A stretch of 64,000 nt of DNA, from contig NC_135137.1 in the NCBI RefSeq assembly GCF_051014445.1, positions 29,823,501-29,887,500 of the forward strand. Direction: 5' to 3'. The number at the start of each line of letters is the position of its first letter. Positions within the stretch are counted from its first letter, which is position 1. The position numbers and the translations under genes are program-made. Of the stretch, positions 1 to 12,748 are shown one piece after another. Under the pieces are notes generated by a model. The model was given only the letters and a program-made list of their open reading frames with translations, ran no database searches and was not told the origin of the DNA. This stretch comes from Colletes latitarsis. Its lineage: Eukaryota; Arthropoda; Insecta; Hymenoptera; Colletidae.

Positions 1-29
1 TTGACCAGGCGATGCTTCAAGCGTGCAAA
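1..29 (+). CDS. Possible 3' end of an exon cut by the window edge
   Basis: The first 29 bases are GC-balanced and end at GCAAA|GTAAGA, a strong donor match. Two frames are open (ending DQAMLQACK or LTRRCFKRAK). After the donor the sequence turns AT-rich. Too short to identify; it may be the tail of an exon of a gene lying to the left. Confidence 0.2.
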
Positions 30-3000
30 GTAAGATATATTGATCTATCGTTGTTAATTACTTCTCCCGTTGGGCGCGATCCCTTGATCCTCAGTAATCA
101 ATTCCAAAGGCTCGTCCATTTCCATTTACCGCGACCCGACATCGAGATTAAACATCTCGAGGAATTAAAAATTGCTCGAAAGGAAAATTGATGGACTCGA
201 GTCGATATTGACTATTTATGTACGTATTAGGATGTTAGTACATGAGGAAGATAAGTATTTATTGACCGTTACTCAACAAAAATTAGTATCAAATTAAATT
301 AGTAAATTTTTGGTTTTACTTATTTTATAACAATAGCATCGTAGGTATATTAACATTTTCAACATTATACGGTCTTCAAGTGCACTTTAAAAATTAACAA
401 AAGTGAATTTCATAAACAGATAACGTGGATTGAAAGATATTTAAATTGCATATTACCCGATAAAAATTTCCATCTAAAATACTTCCAATCAATAAAAGAT
501 GTACTATATGGTAACGAATGCCCACAAGAATGTATTAAGAAGTATATTAAAAGAAGATATCACATGCAATACAAAAGAAAGTATGATTTCGATAAGAATC
601 CATGTAACTCTATCAAACTTGTTGAATTATTTAATAGATTTGATACATAAACTGTGTACCGACAAAACAATGACAGAATATAGTACAAACAAAAAGAATA
701 TGAATTAAACGTGACAATGAATATTCAAAAAAAATGAGCACATCTTTAATTTCGAAAACACCGAAATTACCTGTTCGAAGAGAATATTGCAAGAAGGTTG
801 ATAAAACAATTTACTTAATATTTTTTTCAAACAAATTAACAGCGAGTTCATTAAACAAAGAAATATCTTGTAAGTCAGACCAAGCACTTTCTGACCTTAT
901 TACGTACGTTAGGAATAAGATCTTTTTATAACTATTTCACTTAAAATCTACCGTGGGAATCTTAATTAATCGCAATTAAAAGTAAAGAGTACGTATTTTT
1001 GCTCGAAGCGCAAGACTTTGCTCGCAGGGAAGATGATCTCCTTCGCTGCGTTTTCGTTTTATCGAGATTGAGATACAGGTGCCAGCGTGGAAATTAAATT
1101 TATCTCGTTACGTAAACGTGTCTCATTGCTCCGGGTGTCTGTGACTTCGAATAGTATTATACGGTCCAGTGGGAATTTATGTGACTTTTGATAAATTGAG
1201 AACGTTCAACATCGCGCCCCTTGCACCTGTAATTCTCATTCCCCTCCGTTCGTTTCCAGGACACATTTCCGAAACAATTCGAGCCATCATCGATCGTCGA
1301 ATTAGCGATCGGGATAAAATCGTCCTTTGCCAAGTCCTTTATAAACGAGTCTTCTAAACTCTAACACGTCGTCTCGTCGAAACGATTAATCGTGCTCCAA
1401 TTTTCAGCAACCTAATGTAACGTAAGTAAAAGAGACCGAGAAATTGTAAAACACATTATAGACAAAGAGCTTGAATAATACGAGTCGAAATTTCCGTTAA
1501 AATATCTTCTTTGATACAATTTATCAAAGCACGGTTGTATGAATTGACACGAACGTTTCGAAATTGCAGAAATCGTTCCATGAAGTGAATAAAATTCTGT
1601 TCAGATACTGACGAAGAAACAAGGTTCAGTATTAATTACTGTTGTAAAATCTGATTTTAATTAGGTTAGTATGCAATCCGAGGTATCTGAAGATCATTAG
1701 ACCAGATAAAAGTTCAATACGAAAAACAGACACGAAAAGTCCGCGAGATTGTGACCGATTAAATATTATCCATCTCCGTGCGAAGAGATGAGACTTTACT
1801 GTCTTAAAGTTCCACGGGCCAGCGAGTTCCTCCCGACAGAGATAATATCATCCACCTTAAGAAATCCTTTTATCTTCGTATCTTCCGATCTTTATCCCTT
1901 TCTTGAGAATTTTCTTATCCCACATTCTGATATTCAGTCACGTCGCGAATATGCAAGGAATCGATCTTTCTTATTAAGTAGTTCTCGAGTGCGAAGTTGC
2001 GCCATGCGTAGCAACATCACTTTCGAAATTAAATTCTGTCGCGGAACGTCGACAGAATGTTAATACTCTGAATATTTAAATTATGGAATGTAAAAGATGA
2101 GTCGAGCAATTGGATCGAGTTTTACGTCTTGTTTGATTGATTGAAAGATAACGGGAAGCGATTATTGAAGATTTTTTTTTTCTAATAAGGTTTCATCTTT
2201 TCTATCGCGTCAATTTTCTTATCGAGCAAAAACAATTCTTCCGTAAGGTACAATTTATTATGATATATTTCGTATTAGTATAACGCTTTTGAAAATTATG
2301 ATAAACTTATTGTTAGCGTGTGAAGCCTAGATATTCAATATTTATATCCATAAAAAATACTCCATATAAAATATTTTGTAAAACTTCAATGGGTTTTGAA
2401 GAGGAGTGTTGTTTCCATTATTTACTACTTCTAGGCAACTGACAAAAGAAAAGTATAAAATTTTAATGAATTTATTATCTTACATTCCACTAATTCATCA
2501 CAAATATTTTAAAGTTATTCAATCGTATATAAAGCTGTATACACAATGTTAAAGCTAGTCAATGTACTATTTACTACAAGCACGTGCGATCAATGACCTC
2601 ACGACGTAAACAATGGAGAGTAAACAAACGCTTCGAACCCTTATATCTCCGGAAGTAACCACGCGATCCACTTGACACAAGTTTTATTTTAAAGGTCTCT
2701 CTATCCTCTACCCGATGAATATATCAACTATTAATATTTATGCTGTCTTCTATATTTATTTTGTTATTTACTTTGACGCTATATATACTTAAAGAAGTTT
2801 AAAAATTTTCTATTGATTATACAACCGGTTTAATATATCAACCTGCACTTTAATATTGATTTTATTTTTATAAGGGGATGAAAATACTCGACAAAATATA
2901 ACTAAAAGCAAATAGTAGCATACTAATTTCGATAATACAAATCCATTTCAAAATAAAGAATTGTATAAGATTTATACTGAACGTTAAAATACAACTCTTA

Positions 3001-6000
3001 ATGATTGCTAATGGTTTCCAAGTTAATACAACATTCAATGAATAGGCCAAAGAGGAAAGAAAACAAAGGGAAACTGTATATTATTTCAACAAAATCCAAT
3101 CTTCCGTAAACTGGTTACTTTTCGATAATTATATTCTAATTCAAAATTCATCAGTTCTTTTCTTTAAATTACACTTTATATTTTTCAATATCACACAAAC
3201 AGAGGTTTATTTCTCATGCTCGTACTACTGACACCGTAATCGTCTGCACGTGGTAGAGAATTCGTTGAAAAATTCTTTAATCTACCTTGTACCGTGATAA
3301 ATCGGTAAAAACGAAAAGTTTTTCTCCACACCGAGGAACAATTCTTTCGTGAGCTCTATTCCCTGCAGGATAGCGGTGGGACATATCTACACAACCTGCG
3401 AGCGAAGTTTCGAAGAAAAAAGTCACGGGTAAACTTTGTATCTTTCTCGGAGAGCTTGAAATTTTACAAACGATTCCAGCGGCCACATCTTATCGATTAC
3501 CGTTTGGGTGGAAAAATGCGTATAAAACGAACAGGGCCCTCGGTCGAATCGACGGAATAAAAGTGCTTCAGGCGATTCCTAGATGCTTTGAAGTTGCCTG
3601 TAATCCTCGATGGACCGAGATCACGGAAGCATTCACTGGAAAGGATATCGATTGAAATAAATAAAACAGGCGTTATTGAGTCGATCTCTATGGAGCGGTA
3701 ATAATAAAAAAGATTACGTAACTGGGCAGTGATGTAATTCTAACTAAGAGATCTTTCTTATCTTTCGAACAGTGGAAATGGCGAGAGAAAGACAGAGTAA
3801 CCGTAACGATTTATTAACCCTTTCACTGTCGACAACCAAATTAAGACCGAATTAAATTTAAGAAGTTAAAACATCAAAACAGTTTTCGATATCCTATTGT
3901 TTAATCTATTGCTACGCGCATATAACAGCAGCCTTAATGCTGTATTAGTTTAATTAAACAGTGAATGTGTTATAGTGAAAAAAGATTAAAATTCAGAAGT
4001 CTTAAATCTTTAAAATTCTATTTAGTAATCGTAAATAGTATAAACTGTTTTTAGGAAAAAACATACACATTCAGTTAAATCACAAGTTAAAACATATACT
4101 GTCTTACTGAAGTAAGAGCAACCTAACTGTAGAGAGATTAAGCGCTTCGACCCTCAGTGGATTTCTAGAAAATCTTTAAAAATTCAGTAAAATATTTTAC
4201 GATACTTTTATTGTACACATAAAATTTTATATCCGTTCCAGTTACGATCCTTATCCAGCAGACAGGAATAAACGATAATACGCAGTTATTTTTCCCACAT
4301 GCTTCTCAATAATTTGATGCCACAGAAAATTCAGAAAATACTTTCTATGCAGTTTCTCTTAAACACTTTCTATTGATTAAGCATTTTGCACTCTTCTCGC
4401 TGAATACTATAACCCCCTAAAGCCTTAATCCTTAAAAGCACCAGTGATTTTAACTAAATTTCTCTCGCTAATTGAGAATCTATCGTTTAATCGTCAACAT
4501 CTGTCAGAAATATTTTCTAAACGTCGCGTCCCGTTTTCGCGAAACAAGACTCGTTTCTCAGATTAATATTTCCCGAACTATGATTTATCTTCAACCACAA
4601 GTATCAGGCTACCCGGAACGAGTACCCATTCACATAGTCGTTCCTCTTGGAACTTCATCGACAACACCTGGGCAAACAACCGCTTACACAACTTGACACG
4701 TCTGTTGCTGAAGTGCATTAATTGATTTAACCTTTACGCCGCAACGTAATACCTCACAGCCTTGTCACCGAAATTCGACGAAATCGGTTGAATAGTCAAT
4801 AAACAGGAGAGCTAATTCGACGTTTTTGCCCTATTATCGCGCGTTTAATCGTTGCCATTAAATCGCATTGTATTTCGCGAGGGAGGGCACGATTTTCTTT
4901 CTAAATACCAATAATTAGAACATGAACGAAACAATCGTAAGTAGTGAAAAAAAATCTAATATCTAGTATCTAATTTAAACGAAAGTACTGAAATTAGTTT
5001 CACTATTCGAAAATTCACCCATACTTGAGAGTGGTTATCCGCTGGTGTCCGATCGTAACTTTATTGTCAAAGTGTGGAAGTTCATTTAGTATTTTGATGC
5101 TTCTACCGATAACATTTTAACGACATTTACTACTGTACTATACTGTGGTATAGCTGATTAACTTATAATAAATAAATGTCCTTTCGTGTTCGACCGCAGG
5201 AGAAGTGCATCAAACTTAAGCAAGTAAGAAAAATTTAAAGCTGCTGGTTCTCGTTGTAATTTTGCGTAAATTAATTCGGGATTAATTTCTCGCCAGTAGG
5301 GAAAATTTACTTCTACGTAGAAGTTTAAAATTCTAAATTTCTATGCACTATTGTTCGAGTTTGATTGTGATGTTTATTTATTTGATTTTTGGTAAGTTAA
5401 TTGCCTGTTACACATAGTGTAATTCTTTAGTTCTGTGATGTTAGTTTTTTTAATAATTACATATTATGAAAAATGCAAACTCAATTGTCAGTTACATAAT
5501 AAAATATTTGCAAACTAAAATTTATTTTTTAATCAGTATTTAACAAATATTCTGTTACATAAATTTTCTCAAAGGCAACAAAATCCTATCTGCGATATCC
5601 TTAATAATTTATTAATGTATCTAAAATTAATATTCGCTGTTCACGATTAAAATTTGCCCAACTCTGTTCCAAACACAATCTTGTCATATTTTTAAATAAA
5701 CGATTATTCTTTAATAATCACTATTACTTCTTTTGCCATAGAGCTACTCGACTGATTTATAAAACAAAAATTACGCATGTTTTGGGCGATTTCTTAAATT
5801 TTATTGCACACCTAAGGAGTTAATTACTTTTAATCGTTTACAAATATTTAATTCTAATATGATAATGGATACATGAGCGGATCAAATTTTGTCCAAATCA
5901 CCGTATTGGACCAAAACGGATACGCATCCTGATTTCTCCCGAAATAGTGTTAGTATGAAAGGTACATAATCATCGCAGTCCTGCAAACACACCTCAGTCT

Positions 6001-6599
6001 GCTCATCGGTCCATGTTAAATTTGTTTACTCACTAAACCGTGCGTTTAATCTGCTTTCGAGAGACCCACAAACAATAATACAACGCAGTCTACATTGATC
6101 GATTATCACATTCCAACATTCCCCAACACGAAAAATGTGGAAGCAACCAACAATAAACGAAGATTAGATTTATTTCTAATACCATGGAATATACTTTATT
6201 ATTCGAAGAGTATAACTTCTTAGAGATTACTTTTACTAATTAAAGTTAGGCCTAATTTCCATTAGTGTCAATGCACAAATCGCTGGGGTTAGAGTTTAAT
6301 TGAAAATGCATTTAGTTTTTAAATTATTTTAAATATCGTAACATAAGAACAACCGCTACAGTTACGAATAAATATTTGCAATTAAATTTATCAATGATAT
6401 ATCTCATCAACATCGGTTTAAATTTTTGTTTGTTACGAACTAAATATGTGAATCGCTTCTGAAGAAACTTCGAGCGTATTTTATTGTTCGACAAAATTTG
6501 TAGAATAGAACTTTCATAAATTCAACACCGATAGCCTCTGACTATTCGAACGGAATACGGTGACCTCAGATTTGTGGAATGCAACAATAACAACATTCG
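30..6599. other. AT-rich non-coding stretch, no gene seen
   Basis: No convincing exon, RNA gene or repeat. Mildly CpG-richer patches near 1000-1400, 1740-2060 and 3240-3600 have no product. Open frames are short and unrelated to any family I know. Confidence 0.6.
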
Positions 6600-6750
6600 A
6601 GTGGTGAAACTCGATACTAACAACTTTGGGTCGTAGCACTGATGGTTCTCGTATCACGAAACTTGGTAAAGATGGCGATCGAAACGTGAAATTTGATATT
6701 GACGGATCTCAAATCGTAAAGCTCGATGCTGGTAAATCTCGACTTGCAAA
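6600..6750. repeat. Degenerate 30-bp minisatellite
   Basis: Units beginning near 6655, 6685 and 6715 read C(A/G)(C/T)(G)AAA-CTTGGTA, CGTGAAATTTGATATTG and CGTAAAGCTCGATGCTGG, 30 bp apart. A more diverged unit with GAAACTCGATACT lies at 6605. The remaining spacing is irregular. Confidence 0.5.
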
Positions 6751-6759
6751 AAAAAAATA

Positions 6760-9700
6760 CTAACGACTAGGTTGCGGATTTTATGCCTTTAGGGAATACA
6801 CAAACATGAAAATCGTGTGTACATAAATATTTCATAAATAAATACAATAATATTAACATTTTATTTTTAAATGCATAAAATCAGACAGGCAATACTAATG
6901 ACCTTTGAATCATAAAAATGATCTTCAAAATATTGTGTTTTCCTTGTATTACAGGTGCTATTATAAACAAAGAAAGATTCAATGTGTTTAAAAATTTTCC
7001 ATTAGTTTTCTTCGTTTGTAAAATTTACAGCACATGCGAATACAAGAATTCACAACAAATCAGTGTATGTTCAGTGTATATGTTTCATTATTAAATTCAC
7101 TGTTCTTCGTTCAAATAATTTGTTTTTTATTGTTGTTTGTTGTATTCAATTAAAATCTGCAACACGCTTTAGAGTTAGAAGAGCTCGAATAACATATTAA
7201 AATACGTAATCAAATAATGGAGTACTTTGAAAACACCAACGGTGGTCAATCCTGCGATCGTAATTGGCCAACAGATAGAATTACAAGTTGTACCCGTCGT
7301 TTAATGTTATTAGCATCGAAGTGGCGACAGTTTCGAAGCGAAATTGCATTTCCACGAAAACGTATAAAATGAAGGCGACGAGAATGCAGAGAAAATTCTT
7401 TTCAATCGAAACTTCAAAATCTCATGGAAAAAAGATGTCCGTTTACGCTCTTTGACACTGTAAATTTAATCTATTGTTTTTTCCGCGTATCACGCGAGTG
7501 CACTTGACGCACAACGGTGCCTCGAACACGAGCGTTTTTCAAAATACAATTAATCGGGCTACTGTATGACGCGAACGAAGCTGAAATGATTCACGGGAAA
7601 GCTAGACACACGGATGCGTAATTAGACGTCAGTGTGCACGGTGCATTTCAATTCGAAATAACGAAAATTCGTGCGCCTGCAATTGACGCGTGTCGAGTAA
7701 TTACATTTTTGAAAAGGGACGAAATGAAAGCGGTTCGGATATAAATAATTCCAGGACAAACAGAGAAAATAATTAATCGTTGCATCGACGATATCAGATG
7801 TAGAAGAAAGAAAGAAGTTTGTATTAACATCTGCCAAATTTAACGTTTCCAAGTTATATTCAATTTTATACTTCGACAATATGCAGTTGGGTTATCTTTA
7901 TAACAAAAGCTTAAAATGGTCATCTTTGTTTCGAATAGAAACTCAAATATGTCCTGTCAATGTTTCAGATATTCTAGAATTAACAATCATCTCGAATACG
8001 TTTCATCACAAACATTGAGTAAACAAATGTTTTTAATGCAGTGCCAAAAATAAAAATTTAGCGAATTTAAATCTAGAGGAACTTCTTTCAATAATTTATG
8101 CCATTGATTACTTAATTTTTGCTATCAAGGGAAGCTACGAATTAACGAACGCTACATAAAAGCTGTTTAATAGAATCAATTATACTGGCTCATTTAATTG
8201 TCTGGTATAGAAATAACTATAACTCGGAAACAAGATTAAATAGGGCATATTTTTCTACAAACTCTTTCTCTTGTTTGTATACTTTAAATCGATCGTTAAT
8301 CATTTAAATAAAATAGGACTGAGATTTCTTCTCGAATTATTTATTTATCGAATATCAAAATATTTCAGTGGCTCAAATATTTGTCGAGCAAAGTTCGTGT
8401 TTGTCCCTTGAAGTCAACTATTCATTTCGTTTAATATTTCTTTGCATAGATAGTCACATTAAATGAGATACCGTGTGTACATATAAAGGAGAACTTCGCC
8501 TATCTATTATATTTGTACGATAAAAACTTTAAAATTAGCGAACCGCTTTCGAAACGATTTTCACCGGAGGTTGAAGCATTTTAATAGGGTAAGTTTTAAG
8601 ACTTCAATCTCTACAATTTGTCTTCAGAGGATTTAATACCAACAAAAAATTTACGTAAAACGTAACGTCGTCGTTTCTCAGAAAATTACAAAACTGAGGT
8701 CAATACTGTTATCACTCATACGTTATTTCCCCGAAAAAGAAGACTTAAACCAAAATCATATCTACTATTCATTTCACTTAAAAAAATTTTGAACACGTTA
8801 TTGTTAGTCAAATAGTTAATAACTTTTTATTGTATAACTTTTATACAATAATAGAATTTATTTAAAAATGTCTAAAATTACTTTGAAGTTTATGTACTCG
8901 CTTTCTAAAAATTATATTAATATTGTATATAAAGACTTAAGATTTTCTTAACAGAATGAATTAATTAATACTATATAAAGTTAAAACTTTAAAAATATTT
9001 TTTAATGATTTTAATTTAATTTGACTTTTACGAAAGTGTTGTCCTTTACTGGACAATTTAATCGAATACTTCAAGATGTTAAATAATGACGCCCAGATGT
9101 CATGGGAATACATTGGCTCAGTGAAATATAATCTAAAGAATATGAAACGACAAAGAGTTGTATGATACATGGAAGAGGTTAAACGAAAGCAAGAAATCGT
9201 ATTATATATTTCTCTTGTTTCCTCAAAAAAAAGTCAAAGAACCATAACATAGAGTACTTTTTTTTTTTCTTTTTATTTTCTTTGTTTTTTATTAAATTGT
9301 ATAATTCCCGAATTAGCAAGTTTCATTGAAATACACTTTTAATCTGACAAAAACGCGTCAGTAATAAAGACATAAACGTACGTATTATTTTTAATACTAA
9401 CGACTCTGCATGAGCTGCACAAACGTATAATCTCATTTATATAAAATTGCAGAGCTTTGATAAACTATATTGGATAATTATTGAAAATCTGTGTCCGTTT
9501 TACTGGGAATCAATTAAAACGAGAGTACAATCGCGTTGCAGCGTTTAATTCTCATTAATACTTGATATTGAATACATGTACTATATGTACATATGTACAA
9601 AATAATTGCAGCTTCGTGCGTGCTGTGAATAATGGCGCATGCAAGACATAATACTACATTTCCCTAGAATGTAGAGGCTTTGCCAGTACTGTTATCATAT

Positions 9701-10882
9701 GACGAGTATTTCCAAAGCAATGAAATCTGTAAATCGATACATTTCTACAATAGGGTCATAGGATTCATTTGTCAGTTTTGATGGATTGAAATATTTTTCG
9801 AACTTTTTACTGTACAATACTATATCTATACTGATCTTGTAAACAAGTTTTGACATACTCTGATGTGTAATTTGCACAGTTATTATGAGTCACAACATCA
9901 CTGAATTTTATCAGCACATTATTGATTATAAGAGAATTAGGCGTAAATGATTAATTTCGAACCACTAAACGAACCATTCGTAAATTAGGTTACCGAATGG
10001 TTCGTTTAAAATAAACTTGTACCATATATATGGTGAATCACATAAAATTCTAAAGTGCATGTTATACAAAAATTGTTTTATATGCAGAATTATAATCGAA
10101 GAAAACTTATGATGATACATACATAGATAAATATAGATTGTTTTTGAAGCTTAAATCTGTTAAAGACGTATAGATTATTCGAGTATGAGAACTAGAATTT
10201 CTACTCTTGAACTGTCCAGTTTCAAAACATTACTGTTCAGGATATAAAGAATGTAACGATTCCTTTATCGTCGTTCAACCCTCCGTTCAATGTTTTCACT
10301 TTCATACGTTCTTCGAGACACGTCCACTAGTGGATTGAAACATGACTCTCCGCATATAGAATTAATCTTGATTTCCCCCATAACCATAATACCCAACCTT
10401 CAAAACAACCACACCCATAATTCAGATGTGTGATCGAATAAGTCAATTAAAAGACCATCTTCGACAAATTGTTTCTTTACCGCATGACAATAACTCACTC
10501 TGTTCCACAGTTAGCATAATTACTTCGCTATTAGCGCATGTGATCCATCGTTGTTGCTTCCAAAAGGAAATACAATCAATACAGAACAATTACCACACCA
10601 CAGCCACGCAACGGTCATCCCCGGGTGGTTCGAGTTATTTCTGTCTTGTCGACTAATTCACCGAATAAACCTCCAAGTGGTACGAAACAAGATATCGATC
10701 ACAGGCAGATCGGTCTATTATCGACTAATTAAAGTTGTAAGCTAGTTGCTTCGCTAACTTCTTGGCACCTGGAAATTTCCAATCAATAACTGTTCCCGCT
10801 GATCAATATTTGTTAGACCGGAGGCTATTGGCATAACAAAATTCCTTTCGGCGATTTATCTTCTTCTAGAACTAAATATATA
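6760..10882. other. AT-rich non-coding stretch
   Basis: Apart from the perfect stem-loop at 9966-10008 nothing is supported. A GC-richer patch at 7240-7620 and another at 10420-10740 contain short open frames without recognisable content. Confidence 0.6.
9966..10008. repeat. Perfect 15-bp stem-loop
   Basis: TAAACGAACCATTCG (9966-9980), a 13-base loop, then its exact reverse complement CGAATGGTTCGTTTA (9994-10008). No T-run follows that would mark a terminator. It may be a remnant of a small palindromic mobile element or a structured RNA. Confidence 0.7.
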
Positions 10883-12063
10883 CAGGATGTTCGACCACCC
10901 TTGGGAAAAATTTTAATGGAGGATTCTAGAGGCCAAAATAAGACGAAAATCAAGAATACCAATTTGTTGATGAAGGCTTTGTTAAACAGTTATAAATGTT
11001 TAAAGTTCCGACCGTCCTGAATTTTTTTCTCGAAAATACGCAAGATTTCGGAGGTATGTCTATTCACCAAAAATAATTGTAATTGACCCCTGCATCCGAA
11101 AATAATTTTTCCAAAACGATTTGAAATTTTTTAATTTTGTCGAAAAATTTCACACATTCTCGAATTTTTTTCTCAAAAGTGGGTAGGATTTCGGGGGTAT
11201 GTCTATCCACCAAAAATGATTGTAATTGACCCCCGTAACCGAAAATAATTTTTTCAGAATTAATAAAAAATTTTTTTTTTCGTCGAAAAATTTAGGCACC
11301 TACCTGTCGATTTCTCTTAAAAATTTCTTTTTCATTTTTAGTAATTTTGTTTGACGCCTTACAGAAAAGTTGTCTAATACTTTTTTGTAGGTACCCATGA
11401 GCTCTACTTCAGAAAAAAGTTTCATTGAAATATATTCACAATTGTAGAAGTTATGGCTGTTTGAAGATTGGATCATTTTTATGGGGTTTTTCTCATTTTG
11501 CGGAGTCAAGGACGAACTTTTCGAATATTTTTGCAATTTTTACATATTCTCTAGCAAAATACGCGTAGTTTGCTTTTTTAAACATTAAAATCATTCAATC
11601 CGTTCAGAAGTTATGACGTTTTAAAGATTCGCATGAAAATTCGGGCAGACATTTCTGGCCAGAAATTATATTTTCGGTAAGGAATTTTTTTCTCGAAACT
11701 GAGTAGGATTTCGGAGGTATGTCTGTTGACCAAAAATGATTGCAATTGACTCTTGCAACTAAAAATAATTTTTCCAAGACGATTCGAAAATCTTGTTTTT
11801 CACCCAAAACTTTCAGCACTTACTCGAATTTTTTTCTCGAAACTACGTAGGATTTCGAGAGTATGTATATTCACCAAAAATGATTGTAATTGACCCCCGT
11901 AACAGAAAATAATTTTTCCAGAATGATTTTAAATTTTTTATTTAATTTTTTAATAACTTTTCAACGAAGGCTCAATCAACAAATTACTATCCTTGATTTT
12001 CGTCTTATTTTGGCCTCTAGAATCTCCCATTAAAATTTTTCTCAGGGGTGGCCGAACACCCTA
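10883..12063. mobile_element. Inverted-repeat element, copy A (complete, 1181 bp)
   Basis: Non-autonomous DNA-transposon-like element. The left tip CAGGATGTTCGACCACCC and the reverse complement of the right tip (AGGGTGTTCGGCCACCC) are followed on both sides by about 60 further nearly identical bases (AAAATTTTAATGG, TTCTAGAGGCCAAAAT, AAGACGAAAATCAAG). The tips are flanked by TATA on both sides, consistent with a TA or TATA target duplication. The interior is made of repeated subunits around GGTATGTCTATTCACC and TTTTTTTCTCGAAA. No transposase is present. A minus-strand frame of 78 residues (11300-11536) has a close counterpart in copy C. Confidence 0.85.
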
Positions 12064-12698
12064 TATATGTAATTAAACTAATACGATCACTAGTGAAATT
12101 ACAAAAGAAATTTTAGATCTATTTTTCTGGTCGATATTTCGTTAATTATTGCACGAATATATTTCGAAGATATTGCACCTGGACTCTTGTAATGTTTAAA
12201 ATATACTACGCCTCTCTTCTTCTATAAATATAAATTTATTATGAATATTTTCCTTTGTTTGGATATTTGAAAGTTTCATTATTGCTAACTAATTTGAGAA
12301 CTTTATTTTTTCTTTTTCTAATGTATATAGATTATACAAACGTCTAATATTCGAGATATTTCACATTCACTTTTATGTATATTGCATAAAATTGTTCCGT
12401 GTTTTAATAGACTTGCATTTTTTAAAAGGAGCGGGTAATGTTAAATATTAAAATGAGTGGTAATAAAAAAAGAAATAGACTTGTTATCTCTTCTCCATGC
12501 GCGTGAAAGAAAAAAAACAAAATCGAATTGAAATTCTCGTGTCTATCTTATAATACATTCGATTTCCAAAAACGTAACTAACTAATTGTGAAATTAGTGT
12601 CACGCAATGGCGGAATCTTTGTTCCCTAGCATGAAATAAGTGATGCTAATATTCACGACAGTATTCGTTAAGAACGCCCTTTCCCTTCATCCATTTCC

Positions 12699-12748
12699 AT
12701 GGATTTGCTAGAACGCTACAACAGCCACGACGAGGTGAACCTTGGGAG
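12699..12748 (+). CDS. Possible orphan first coding exon (MDLLERYNSHDEVNLG)
   Basis: Sixteen codons and two bases read from an ATG in the context TTCC-ATGG to a good splice donor AG|GTAGGA. The base composition is balanced and unlike the AT-rich surroundings, and the residues (MDLLERYNSHDEVNLG) look protein-like. In-frame stop at 12669-12671, so the ATG would be the first. No downstream exon could be joined to it and no family is recognised. It could be the start of a gene with long introns, or chance. Confidence 0.22.
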
